Under the pieces are notes generated by a model, which did not search any database, was not told the origin of the DNA, and saw only the letters and a list, made by a program, of their open reading frames with translations. Position numbers and translations under genes: made by a program. DNA of 64,000 nucleotides from Streptomyces gelaticus (GTDB lineage Bacteria > Actinomycetota > Actinomycetes > Streptomycetales > Streptomycetaceae): NCBI RefSeq assembly GCF_014649535.1, contig NZ_BMTF01000012.1, positions 29,401-93,400 on the forward strand. The letters run 5' to 3'. Positions 51,791 through 61,300 of this stretch are shown piece after piece. Each line of letters opens with the position of its first letter. Positions within the stretch are counted from its first letter, which is position 1.

Positions 51791-54700
51791 TCAGCCTTCC
51801 TGGGCCGGGTCGTGGGCCGTGCGGATGTCGAGGGCGGCGGCGAGGTGCTCCACCGTGTGGTGGCGCAGTGCTGTCGCGAGATCGAGGGGGAGCCCGGCCC
51901 TGCGGGCGGCGAGCAGCAGGGGCGGTACGAGCAGGGAGTCGCCGCCGAGGTCCCTGAAGTCGTCGTGCACACCGACCTGTTCGAGGCCGAGCACCTCGGC
52001 CCAGACGGCAGCGAGCCGTCGCTCGGTGTCGGTGCGCGGCTCCTCGTAGGGGGCCTCGGCGGCGGTGGCGGCGCGGGCGACGAGGGCGAACCGGTCGCGT
52101 TTTCCGTTCTCGCCGAGCGGGAGTGCGGGCAGGGCCGTGACGGTCGCCGGGATGGCGGCGGTGGGCAGGACCGCGCGCAGCCGGTCGCGCAGGGCGGGTA
52201 CGGAGACGGTGTGCCCGGCGGCGGGCACCACCCAGGCCGCGAGGCGCTTGCCGCCGTCGGCGGCGTCGACGGCCGCGACGAGGGCTTCGCGTACGGAGGG
52301 ATCGGCGGCGAGTGCGGCCTCGGCCTCGCCGGGTTCGACGCGGTGTCCCCGGATCTTGACCTGGTCGTCGGCGCGGCCGAGGAACTCCAGGGCGCCGCCG
52401 GGGAGCCGGCGGGCCAGGTCTCCGGTGCGGTAGAGGCGGGCGCCCGGCAGTCCGTAGGGGTCGGGCAGGAACGCGGCGGCGGTCGCGCCGGGGCGTCCGG
52501 CGTAACCGCGGGCGAGCCCGTCGCCGCCGAGATACACCTCGCCGGCGATGCCGTCGGGCACCGGCCGCAGCGCGCCGTCCAGGAGCCGCAGGACGACGCC
52601 CGGGAGCGGGGAGCCGAGTGCCACGAGGGTGCGCGGCGCACGGGGCCGTTCGGGGGCGTGGAGGGCGTCGGCGTGCTGGAGTCCGGCCCGGACGCCGGTC
52701 GCTGCCACGACGGGGCGCGTCGCGATCCGGTACCGGGGCAGGACGCGCAGGGCGGTGGCGGCGACGGTGGCCTCGGTGGGTCCGTACTCGGCGGCGAGGA
52801 CCATGCCGCCGGCCCGGATGCGGGCGGCGACGCGGTCGGCCTGGTCGGCCGGGTAGGCATCGCCCGCACATACCGCGAGCGCGGCCAGACCACCGAGTTC
52901 GGCGTCGGTCAACTGGGCTTCCAGAAGTGTCAGATGGCCGGGAGTGAGCCCGACGAAGGAGTAGGGCGCTGCCTTGAGGAGTTCGGCGCCGAACTCCTCG
53001 GGCCGGTACGCCTGTGGGAGCAGCCGTACGGTCTGCCCGGTCATCAGGGGTGCGTACAGCGCGGGGATTCCGAGGTCGAAGCCGACGGAGGTGAACCACG
53101 GCGCGCCGCCGGTGCCCGCCGCCGCGTACTGCTCGACCGCCCAGTGCAGGTAGTGGGCCAGGGAGCGGTGGCTGATCTCGACGCCCTTGGGGGTGCCGGT
53201 GGAGCCCGAGGTGTGCAGGACGTAAGCGAGCCGGTCCGGGTCGTGGGCGGTGAGGGGCCGGGCGGGTACGGGTGCGTCGGTGAGGTCCTCGGTGATCAGG
53301 AGCGGGACGTCGCCCAGGCGGGCGGCGTGACGGCGTTCGGTAACCGCGAGCGCGCAGTCGATGCCCGCGATCCGGGCGTCGGGGGTGCAGGGGTCCACGG
53401 GTACCTGCGCGGCGCCCGCCTTCCAGACGCCGAGGAGCGCGGCCACCAGGTCGGGACCCCTGTCCAGGAGCACTCCGACGCGGGTCTCGGGCCCGGCGCC
53501 GAGGGCGCGCAGCCGGTGGGCGACGGCCTCGGCACGGGCGTCGAGCGCGGCGTAGGAGAGGGTGGCGGACCCGAAGGAGAGGGCGGGGGCCGTCGGGGTC
53601 CGTGTGGCCTGCGCCTCGAACGCGCCGAGCACGTCGGCCGGTGTGCCGGAGTGCGGCAGGGCGGGTGCGGCGAGGGCGCCGCGCTCGTAGGCGTCGGGGT
53701 AGGCGCCCCGGGCGTCGCCGTCGGCGCCGGTGCGCGCCATGTCGGCGAGGACCGCGGTGTAGAGCGCGGCGAGACGCTTGGCCCGGCCCCGGGAGAGGGT
53801 GCGGGTGCGCGAGGCGATGGACAGGTGGCCGCGTACGGGGGTGCCGACGACGAGCCGGAACTCGTTGGGGCTGTCGTCGCGGCTGGCCATGATGTCGATG
53901 AGCTCGGTGTCGACCTGGTGGAAGTCCAGGTAGTGGAAGAGGACGTCGATGAGGTGGGATTCGCCGCGGGGTCTGCGCATGGCGGGCATCGGGTAGCGGC
54001 GGTGCGGCCACAGCTCGACCTCGCGGGCGAAGACCTGCTGGGCGAGTTCGCCCCAGGTCGCGGCGGTGCGCTCGTACGGGAAGGGCACCGAGTTGAGGTA
54101 CATGCCGGAGACGCGTTCGGCGCCCGCCTCCTCCGGGCGCGCGTCGGCGACCATGCCGCCGCGGAACCGTTCGGCGCGGGTGAGCAGCGACAGGACCTTG
54201 CTGTGCGCGGCGTGCAGGACGCTCTTGTAGGGGACCTCGGCGGCGGTGGCCAGCGCGCGCAGTCCCGGTTCGACGTCGCCGAGCGGGATGTCGATGCGGT
54301 AGCGCTCGTCGCCCTCGTCGGCGCCCTGCCATCCGGCGGGGACGCCGAACCGCTCGTAGGTGTCGACGATGCGGCGCCAGTGGTCGCGGTCGGCCGGGTC
54401 GTCCAGGGAGCGCAGCTCGCCCGCGACGAAGTCGGCGTAGCGGACGGCGGGCACGGGCGGGGCGGGCTCGGGCTCGGTGCCGGAGCGCAGCGCACGGTAG
54501 GCGTGGAGCATCTCCATCAGCTGGGAGTGGTAGCTCCAGCCCTCGATGACGGGGTGGCACTCGGTGATGGAGAGCCACCAGCTCTCGTCGTCGAGGAGGT
54601 GGACGGCCATCCGCATGAGCGGCGCACGGGTGAGGTCGAAGAGCTCCTCGCGGTCGCGGTCGGCGAACTCCCAGAGGGCCGGTTCGCGGCGGGCGGCCGG

Positions 54701-57700
54701 CAGGTGGCGCAGGTCGTCGAAGGAGCAGGGCATCCGCGAGGCGGCGTGGACGAGCTGGAGCGGCCGGGAGTAGCCGTCGAGGGCGAAGGAGGTGCGCATG
54801 ACCTCGTGCCGTTCGACGATCAGGTCGGCGGCCCGCTGGAACGCCTCGGGGTCGAAGGGGAGTTCGTCGCGGATCCGGAAGGAGGTGATGTTGTGGTAGC
54901 GGTTCTCGGTGCTCTCGCCGTACATCTCGACGAGCATCCCGGCCTGGGTGAGCGAGACGGGGTAGGCGTCGGTGACGTCGGCGGGCAGTGCGGCCCGGTC
55001 CTCCTCGCCGATGAGGGCGAACCGGGCGACCGTGCCGGTGGGTCCCGCGCCGTCGGCGTCGCCGAGGGCGGCGCGCAGCCGGGCCACGGTGCGGTGGGCG
55101 AAGATGTCGCGGACGCTGGTCTCCCAGCCGGCCTCGCGCAGGGCGCCGACGAGGGTGACGGCGCGGATGGAGTCGCCGCCGAGTTCGAAGAAGTTGTCGT
55201 GGACGCCGACGGTGTCCCGGCCCAGGACGGTGGCCCAGATGCCGGCGATGGCGCCTTCGGTGGTGTCGCGGGCCTCGACGTACGCGCCGACGGCGGTGGC
55301 GGCGCGGCCCGGAACGGGCAGGGCGCGCCGGTCGAGCTTGCCGTTGGCGGTCAGTGGCAAGGCGTCGAGGGTGAGGTAGGCGGCGGGCACCATGTACGAC
55401 GGGAGGGTCTCGCCGACACGGGCACGCAGCGCGGCCGGGGTGAGGGCGTCGGGGTCGGCGCCGTCGGCGGGGACGACGTAGGCGACGAGTTCCCTGGCGC
55501 CGGGGCTGTCCTCGCGGACGAGGGCGACGGCTTCGGCGACGGCCGGGTCCGCGGTGAGTGCGGACTCGATCTCGCCGGGCTCGATGCGGTAGCCGCGGAG
55601 TTTGACCTGGTGGTCGGCGCGGGCGACGAAGTCGAGGTTGCCGTCGGGCAGCACCCGGGCGATGTCGCCGGTGCGGTAGAGCCGGGCGCCCGCCGGGCCG
55701 TAGGGATCGGGGACGAAGCGCTCGGCGGTCAGGTCGGGGCGGCCCGCGTATCCACGGGCGACGCCGATGCCACCGATCCACACCTCGCCGGGCACGCCGA
55801 CGGGCAGCGGTCGCAGGTGTTCGTCGAGGACGTACATGGTGGTGTGCGGGACGGCGCGGCCGATGGGGACGAGCTCGGTGGTGACGGGCCCGTCGAGGAA
55901 GAACGCGGAGTTGCCGACGGTGATCTCGGTGGGGCCGTACTCGGCGGCGAGGCGGGTGCCGTCGGGGCCCGCCGAAGCGGTCCAGCGCTCGGCGAGCCGG
56001 GCGGTGAAGGAGTCGCCCGCGGCGATGACGAGACCGGCCAGGTTCTTGATCTGATCGTCCGTCAATTGCTGCTGGAGCAGGTCGAGGTGGCCGGGTGTGA
56101 GTTTGATGAAGGAGTACGGGGCGCCTGCGGCGAGCAGGGCGCCGAGGTCGGCGGTGTCGAAGTCCTGCGGGAGCAGGTCGACGTTCCGGCCGGTCATCAG
56201 CGGCGCGTACAGGTCGGGTACGCCGAGGTCGAAGGCGATCGACGAGAAGAGGGGGGCGCCCCCGGGGCCCGCGCCGGCGTAGGCCTGGACGGTCCAGCCG
56301 AGGTAGTTGGCCAGGCCGCGGTGGGTGACGAGGACGCCCTTGGGGCGGCCGGTGGAGCCGGAGGTGTAGATGACATAGGCGAGCGTGTCGAGGTCGTACG
56401 CGGTGGGCAGGGCGGCGCTGGCGGCCGTGCGGGCAGCCTGCTCGGCCGGGTCGTCGGTGACCAGGACGGTGGGGCCGTCGAAGCGGTCGGCGTAGCGGGT
56501 CTCGGTGAGGACGGTCCGGGTGCCGGTGGTGGCCAGCATGTGGCCGACGCGCTCGTCCGGGTAGGCGGGGTCGATGGGTACGTACGCGGCGCCCGCGCGC
56601 CAGATGCCGAGCAGGGCGGCGACCAGCTGCGGTGAGCGATCCAGGAGCACACCGACGGTGTCCTCGGGGCCGACGCCGAGCCCGGCGAGCCGGCGGGCGT
56701 GGCGCTCCGACTCCTCGACGAGCCGACGGTAGGTGTACGTGGTCTCGCCGTGGCGCAGGGCGGTGGCGTCGGGGGTGGCCGCGGCCTGCTCCAGGATGGT
56801 CTCCAGGACGGGGCGCAGGGCGGTGGCGTCGAGGGCGTGGTCGGTGCCGACGGGGGTGGCCGGCCCGTCGAGGAGCAGGGCGCGCTCTTCGGGCCCGATC
56901 GGGTCGAGTGCGGACAGCGGGGCGTCGGGGGCGGCGGCGATCTCCGTGAGCAGCCGCGTGTAGTGCCCGGCGATCCGGGCGGCGGTGGCCGCGTCGAAGA
57001 GGGCCGTGGCGTATTCCAGGCTGCCGTGCAGGGTGCCGTCGGCACGTTCGGTGAGGTGCAGCGTCAGATCGAAGCGGGCGATGGCACCGGCGGCCGGGAC
57101 GGGCGCGGCGGTGATGCCGGGCAGTTCGGGTCCGTCGGCCCCCTCGCCGGACACGAGGTCGAACATGACCTGGAAGAGCGGCGTGGTGGACAGGTCGCGC
57201 TCGGGCTCCAGCTCGTCGGCGATCCGGTCGAACGGCGTCTCCTGGCAGTCGAAGGCGTCCAGCACGGTGATGCGGTTGGCGGCGAGAACATCGCGGAAGA
57301 CCGGGTCGGCGCCCCAACGAGCCCGTAGTACCAGGGTGTTGTACGCGTATCCGGCCATCTGCCGCAGTTCGGGGCGGGTGCGCCCGGAGACGGCGGTGCC
57401 GACCGAGACGTCCCGCTTGCCCGTGTAGCGGCCGAGCAGGTTCTGGTAGGCGGTGAGCAGGACCATGAAGAGCGTGGCGTCGCCCTCGCGGGCGATCTCA
57501 CGCAGCGCGTCCGCGGTGGCGGCGGGAACGTCGAAGCCGTGCGTGGCACCGTTCCAGGTGCGCACGGCGGGGCGGGGCCGGTCGGTGGGCAGGGCGAGCG
57601 GCTCGACGCCGGCGAGCTGTCGGCGCCACCGGTCGAGGCCGCGGTCGGCGTCGGGTCCGCTCTGCCTGCGGGCGGTCCAGGCCGCGTAGTCGGCGTACTG

Positions 57701-58336
57701 GACGGGCAGTTCGGGCAGTTCCTCGCCCCGGTACAGGGCGGCGAGGTCGGCCAGGAGCAGCGGGCGGGTCAGCGCGTCGCAGGCGATGTGGTGCATGACG
57801 ACGAGCAGGACGTGGTCGTCGGGGGCGAAGCGCAGCAGCCGTACCCGCAGCGGGTGGTCGGCGGCCAGGTCGAAGGTCTCGGCGGCGCGCGCCTCGGTGA
57901 AGGCGATGGCGGCGGCGTCGCGCGCGGCGGCATCCAGTCCGGGCCGGTCGATGACGGCGAAGTCGGCGGAGCCGGCCAGATCGACGACCTGCCGGGGGTC
58001 GGCGGCATCCAGGACGTAACGGGTGCGCAGGATCTCGTGGCGGGCGGCGAGCGCGTCGAACGCCTGATGGAGGGTGTCCGGCGAGAGCGGGCCGCGCAGC
58101 CGGTTTGCCATCGGCAGCAGGTACTCGGGGCTCTCCGGGTCGAGCTGGTGCAGGAACCACAACTGGCGCTGCCCTGCGGAGAGTTCGAGGGGCCGGGTGC
58201 GGTCGGCGCGAGGGATCGCGGTGGGACGGGCAGGGGTCCTGGCGCCTCGCCCGGCGCGCCCGGCGAGGCGGCGGCGCAGGAGCTCGGCGCGCAGCTCCTC
58301 CTGCGTGGGCTGCGCCGGCGAGGTGGGTGCGGTCAC
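51791..58336 (-). CDS. NRPS, two modules C-A-T-C*-A-T, no thioesterase
   Basis: 2181 aa. C3 spans about 45-480 (HHIACDA at 182-188), A3 510-1005, T3 with Ser1056 in LGGDS, C4 1120-1540, A4 1565-2085 and T4 with Ser2134. In C4 the HHxxxDG motif reads CHPVIEG (1260-1266); the second His remains. Residues by the ten-position code are DLPKIAEVGK for A3, near the Asn code DLTKLGEVGK, and DLPGVAEVAK for A4, which I do not recognise. A4 has an insertion of about 25-30 residues after core A5. The GTG start overlaps the upstream NRPS stop as GTGA. No TE, reductase or terminal C domain follows. Confidence 0.92.
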   Translation of the reverse strand: MTAPTSPAQPTQEELRAELLRRRLAGRAGRGARTPARPTAIPRADRTRPLELSAGQRQLWFLHQLDPESPEYLLPMANRLRGPLSPDTLHQAFDALAARHEILRTRYVLDAADPRQVVDLAGSADFAVIDRPGLDAAARDAAAIAFTEARAAETFDLAADHPLRVRLLRFAPDDHVLLVVMHHIACDALTRPLLLADLAALYRGEELPELPVQYADYAAWTARRQSGPDADRGLDRWRRQLAGVEPLALPTDRPRPAVRTWNGATHGFDVPAATADALREIAREGDATLFMVLLTAYQNLLGRYTGKRDVSVGTAVSGRTRPELRQMAGYAYNTLVLRARWGADPVFRDVLAANRITVLDAFDCQETPFDRIADELEPERDLSTTPLFQVMFDLVSGEGADGPELPGITAAPVPAAGAIARFDLTLHLTERADGTLHGSLEYATALFDAATAARIAGHYTRLLTEIAAAPDAPLSALDPIGPEERALLLDGPATPVGTDHALDATALRPVLETILEQAAATPDATALRHGETTYTYRRLVEESERHARRLAGLGVGPEDTVGVLLDRSPQLVAALLGIWRAGAAYVPIDPAYPDERVGHMLATTGTRTVLTETRYADRFDGPTVLVTDDPAEQAARTAASAALPTAYDLDTLAYVIYTSGSTGRPKGVLVTHRGLANYLGWTVQAYAGAGPGGAPLFSSIAFDLGVPDLYAPLMTGRNVDLLPQDFDTADLGALLAAGAPYSFIKLTPGHLDLLQQQLTDDQIKNLAGLVIAAGDSFTARLAERWTASAGPDGTRLAAEYGPTEITVGNSAFFLDGPVTTELVPIGRAVPHTTMYVLDEHLRPLPVGVPGEVWIGGIGVARGYAGRPDLTAERFVPDPYGPAGARLYRTGDIARVLPDGNLDFVARADHQVKLRGYRIEPGEIESALTADPAVAEAVALVREDSPGARELVAYVVPADGADPDALTPAALRARVGETLPSYMVPAAYLTLDALPLTANGKLDRRALPVPGRAATAVGAYVEARDTTEGAIAGIWATVLGRDTVGVHDNFFELGGDSIRAVTLVGALREAGWETSVRDIFAHRTVARLRAALGDADGAGPTGTVARFALIGEEDRAALPADVTDAYPVSLTQAGMLVEMYGESTENRYHNITSFRIRDELPFDPEAFQRAADLIVERHEVMRTSFALDGYSRPLQLVHAASRMPCSFDDLRHLPAARREPALWEFADRDREELFDLTRAPLMRMAVHLLDDESWWLSITECHPVIEGWSYHSQLMEMLHAYRALRSGTEPEPAPPVPAVRYADFVAGELRSLDDPADRDHWRRIVDTYERFGVPAGWQGADEGDERYRIDIPLGDVEPGLRALATAAEVPYKSVLHAAHSKVLSLLTRAERFRGGMVADARPEEAGAERVSGMYLNSVPFPYERTAATWGELAQQVFAREVELWPHRRYPMPAMRRPRGESHLIDVLFHYLDFHQVDTELIDIMASRDDSPNEFRLVVGTPVRGHLSIASRTRTLSRGRAKRLAALYTAVLADMARTGADGDARGAYPDAYERGALAAPALPHSGTPADVLGAFEAQATRTPTAPALSFGSATLSYAALDARAEAVAHRLRALGAGPETRVGVLLDRGPDLVAALLGVWKAGAAQVPVDPCTPDARIAGIDCALAVTERRHAARLGDVPLLITEDLTDAPVPARPLTAHDPDRLAYVLHTSGSTGTPKGVEISHRSLAHYLHWAVEQYAAAGTGGAPWFTSVGFDLGIPALYAPLMTGQTVRLLPQAYRPEEFGAELLKAAPYSFVGLTPGHLTLLEAQLTDAELGGLAALAVCAGDAYPADQADRVAARIRAGGMVLAAEYGPTEATVAATALRVLPRYRIATRPVVAATGVRAGLQHADALHAPERPRAPRTLVALGSPLPGVVLRLLDGALRPVPDGIAGEVYLGGDGLARGYAGRPGATAAAFLPDPYGLPGARLYRTGDLARRLPGGALEFLGRADDQVKIRGHRVEPGEAEAALAADPSVREALVAAVDAADGGKRLAAWVVPAAGHTVSVPALRDRLRAVLPTAAIPATVTALPALPLGENGKRDRFALVARAATAAEAPYEEPRTDTERRLAAVWAEVLGLEQVGVHDDFRDLGGDSLLVPPLLLAARRAGLPLDLATALRHHTVEHLAAALDIRTAHDPAQEG

Positions 58337-61300
58337 GGCTGGTACTCCCTGTGTGCGAGGGCAAGTTCGGCTTCGGTGAGCGTCTCGATCTCGGCCGTCA
58401 CGGCCTCTTCCACGGCCTCGGCGAGCCGGGCGACGGTGGGGCGTTCGAAGACGGCGCGCAGCGGCAGTTCGACATCGAACTCCTCCTGGATGCGGGCGAT
58501 GACCTGCGCGGCGCGCACGGAGTTTCCGCCGGACCGGAAGAATCCCTGGCGGGAGCCGATCCGGTGGCCCGCGACGGCGTCCGGCCCGTGCAGCACCTCG
58601 GCCCAGATCCCGGCGATGATCTCCTCGACGGGTCCTTCGGGCGCGGTGTACGGCTCGTCGGCGAGCGCGGCGGTCAGGTCGGGCACGGGCAGGGCCGCGG
58701 TGTCGACCTTGTTGTGCCGGGTGAGCGGCACGGCGGCGATCGGCACGAGCAGGGCGGGGACCATGTAGTCGGGCAGCCTGCGGGCGCAGTGGTCCAGGAG
58801 TGCGCTGTCGCCGGGTACGGGCGTGCCGTCGGCGGGCACCCAGTAGGCGATGAGCGCGGCGTCGGGGCCGGTGCCGTGGACGACGACCACGGCCTGGGCG
58901 ACGGCGGGGTGCTCGGCCAGGACGCCCTGGACCTCGCCGGTCTCCACCCGCCTGCCGCGGATCTTGACCTGGCCGTCGGCACGCCCGGCGAACTCCAGTG
59001 TGCCGTCGGGCAGCATGCGGGCCATGTCGCCGCTGCGGTAGAGGCGGGCGCCCGGCTCGCCGTACGGGTCGGGCACGAACGCGGCGGCGGTCGGGCCGGG
59101 CCTGCCGTGGTAGCCGCGGGCGAGGGCGGCCCCGCCGATGCACAGCTCGCCGGTCACCCCGTACGGCACGGGCGTGAGGTTCTCGTCCAGGACCCGGACC
59201 GTGCAGTGCGGGTAGGGGCGGCCGATCGGGGTGGACTGCGCGGTGTCGTGCGCGTCCCACCGGGTGGAGGCGATGGTCGTCTCGGTGAGTCCGTATTCGT
59301 TGATGAACCGCCGGAGTCTGCGCGAGAGGTCGCGGGCGAGGCCGGGCGGGCAGTCCTCGCCTCCGGTCTTGCCGACGAGCGGGCGGCGGCCGAAGCCGGC
59401 GTCGATCAGCATCTGCCAGTGCGCGGGAGCGGCCTGGAGGTGGCTGACGCCGTGCCGGTCGAGCAGGGCCAGCTGGGCGCGGTGGTCGCGCAGTTCGTGG
59501 TCCTGGGCGAGGACGACCCGGCCGCCCGCGACGAGCGGCATGACGAGTTCGGTCCAGGAGATGTCGAACGTGGGCTGGGCCAGGGCGAGGTAGGCGTCGT
59601 CGGGGCCCTGTCCGAAGTCCAGGTGGGCCTGGAAGGCGCGCAGGGTCGGCAGCAGGGTGCGGTGCTCGACGGCGACCCCCTTGGGGCGGCCGGTGGAGCC
59701 GGAGGTGTACATCAGGTAGGCGAGGCGTCCGCCGTCTCCGGCGGGCAGCGGCTCGGCACCGGCCGGCACCGCGGCCTCCGGTTCCGTGTCCAGGGTGAGG
59801 ACGGCGCCGCGGTGGACCCCGGCGAGGCGTGCGGCGCCCGCCGTGTCGGTGACGAGGACACCTGCCCGCGAGTCGGCGAGCACATGGGCGATCCGGTCGT
59901 CGGGAGCGCCCGGGTCGAGGGGGACGTGGGCGGCGCCCGAGTGCCAGATGCCGAGGATCGTGGCGAGCAGGTCGGGGGTGCGGCCGAGCAGCACGGCGAC
60001 GGTGGTCTCCGGGCCGGCGCCGAGGTCGCGCAGCCGGTGGCCGAGGAATTCGGCGCGGTGCGTCAGGCGTGCGTACGTCCAGGTCTCGTCGCCGCAGACG
60101 ACGGCCGGGTCCTGCGGGGAGCGCCGGGCCACCTCCGCGATCGCGGTGTGCACGCCGCCGTCGGACGCGCCGGTGATGGTGTCCCCCGCGTCGGCGGGGC
60201 CGGGACCGTGGGCGACGAGCTCGGCGCGCAGCGGGGCGGGCAGGATGTCGGCGGTACCGAGCCGTACCCACGGGTCGTCGGCGACCGTCTCCAGCAGGCG
60301 GGTCCAGCAGGCGGCGAACCGCTCGACGGTGGCCGGGTCGAACAGTGCGGTGGCGTACTCGGCCATGCCGAGCAGGGAGCCGTCGCCCTGGCGCTGCACG
60401 ACGAACGTGAGGTCGGTGCGGGCGGCCTGCCAGGCTCCCCGGAAGGCGTCGAGATCGCCGGACGAGGCCGCGGTGCCGGTGCGGCCCTCCTCGTGCAGGT
60501 CGAACATCACCTGGTAGAGCGGGGTGCGGGCGGCGTCGCGGCTCTCGTCGAGCTCGGCGACCAGCCGGTCGAACGGCAGCTCCTGGTGGGCAAAGGCCTC
60601 GCGGGCGGTGTCGCGTACCCGGACGACGGCGTCGCGGAAGGTGTCGTCGGCGTCGGCGTCGCAGCGCAGGACGAGGGTGTTGAGGAAGAACCCGACGACA
60701 TCGGCGGTCTCGGGCCGTTCGCGCCCGGCCACCGGGATGCCGACGGGGACGTCCCAGCGGCCGGTGAGACGGGCGACGAGCGCGGAGAACGCGGTGAGCA
60801 GGGTCTGCTGGAGCGTCGCCCCGCAACTGCGGCCGAGGGCCGCGACGCGCTCGGTGAGCGCGGCCGGGACGGTGAAGAGGTGGACGGCGCCGTGCGCGTC
60901 GCGCACCGGGGGCCGGGGCCGGTCGGTGGGCAGGTCGAGCGGGGCGACGCCGTCCAGCACCCGCTTCCAGTGGTCGAGTTCGCGCGAGAGATACGTGTCG
61001 GTGAGGCGGGCGCGCCGGTGGGCGGCATGGTCGGCGTACTGCACCGGGAGTTCGGGCAGGCGGGCGTCGGTGCCGGTGTGCGCGGCCTCGGCGAGCGCCT
61101 TGAGGTCGCGCTCCAGGACGACGGAGGACCAGCCGTCGCAGGCGATGTGGTGCAGCGAGAGGATCACGTGCAGGTGTTCGGTCCCCCGGCGTACGGTCAG
61201 GGCGCGCCAGACGGGGCCGTTCTCCAGGTCGAAGGGGCGGGCGAACTCCTCCTGCACCAGTGCGTTCAGCTCGTCGGCGGTCGCGGCGAGGGCGGTGCGC

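Noticed and set aside
51785..56635. 1616-aa open frame on the plus strand
   Set aside because: It is antisense to the NRPS gene, which has a full ordered set of C, A and T motifs.
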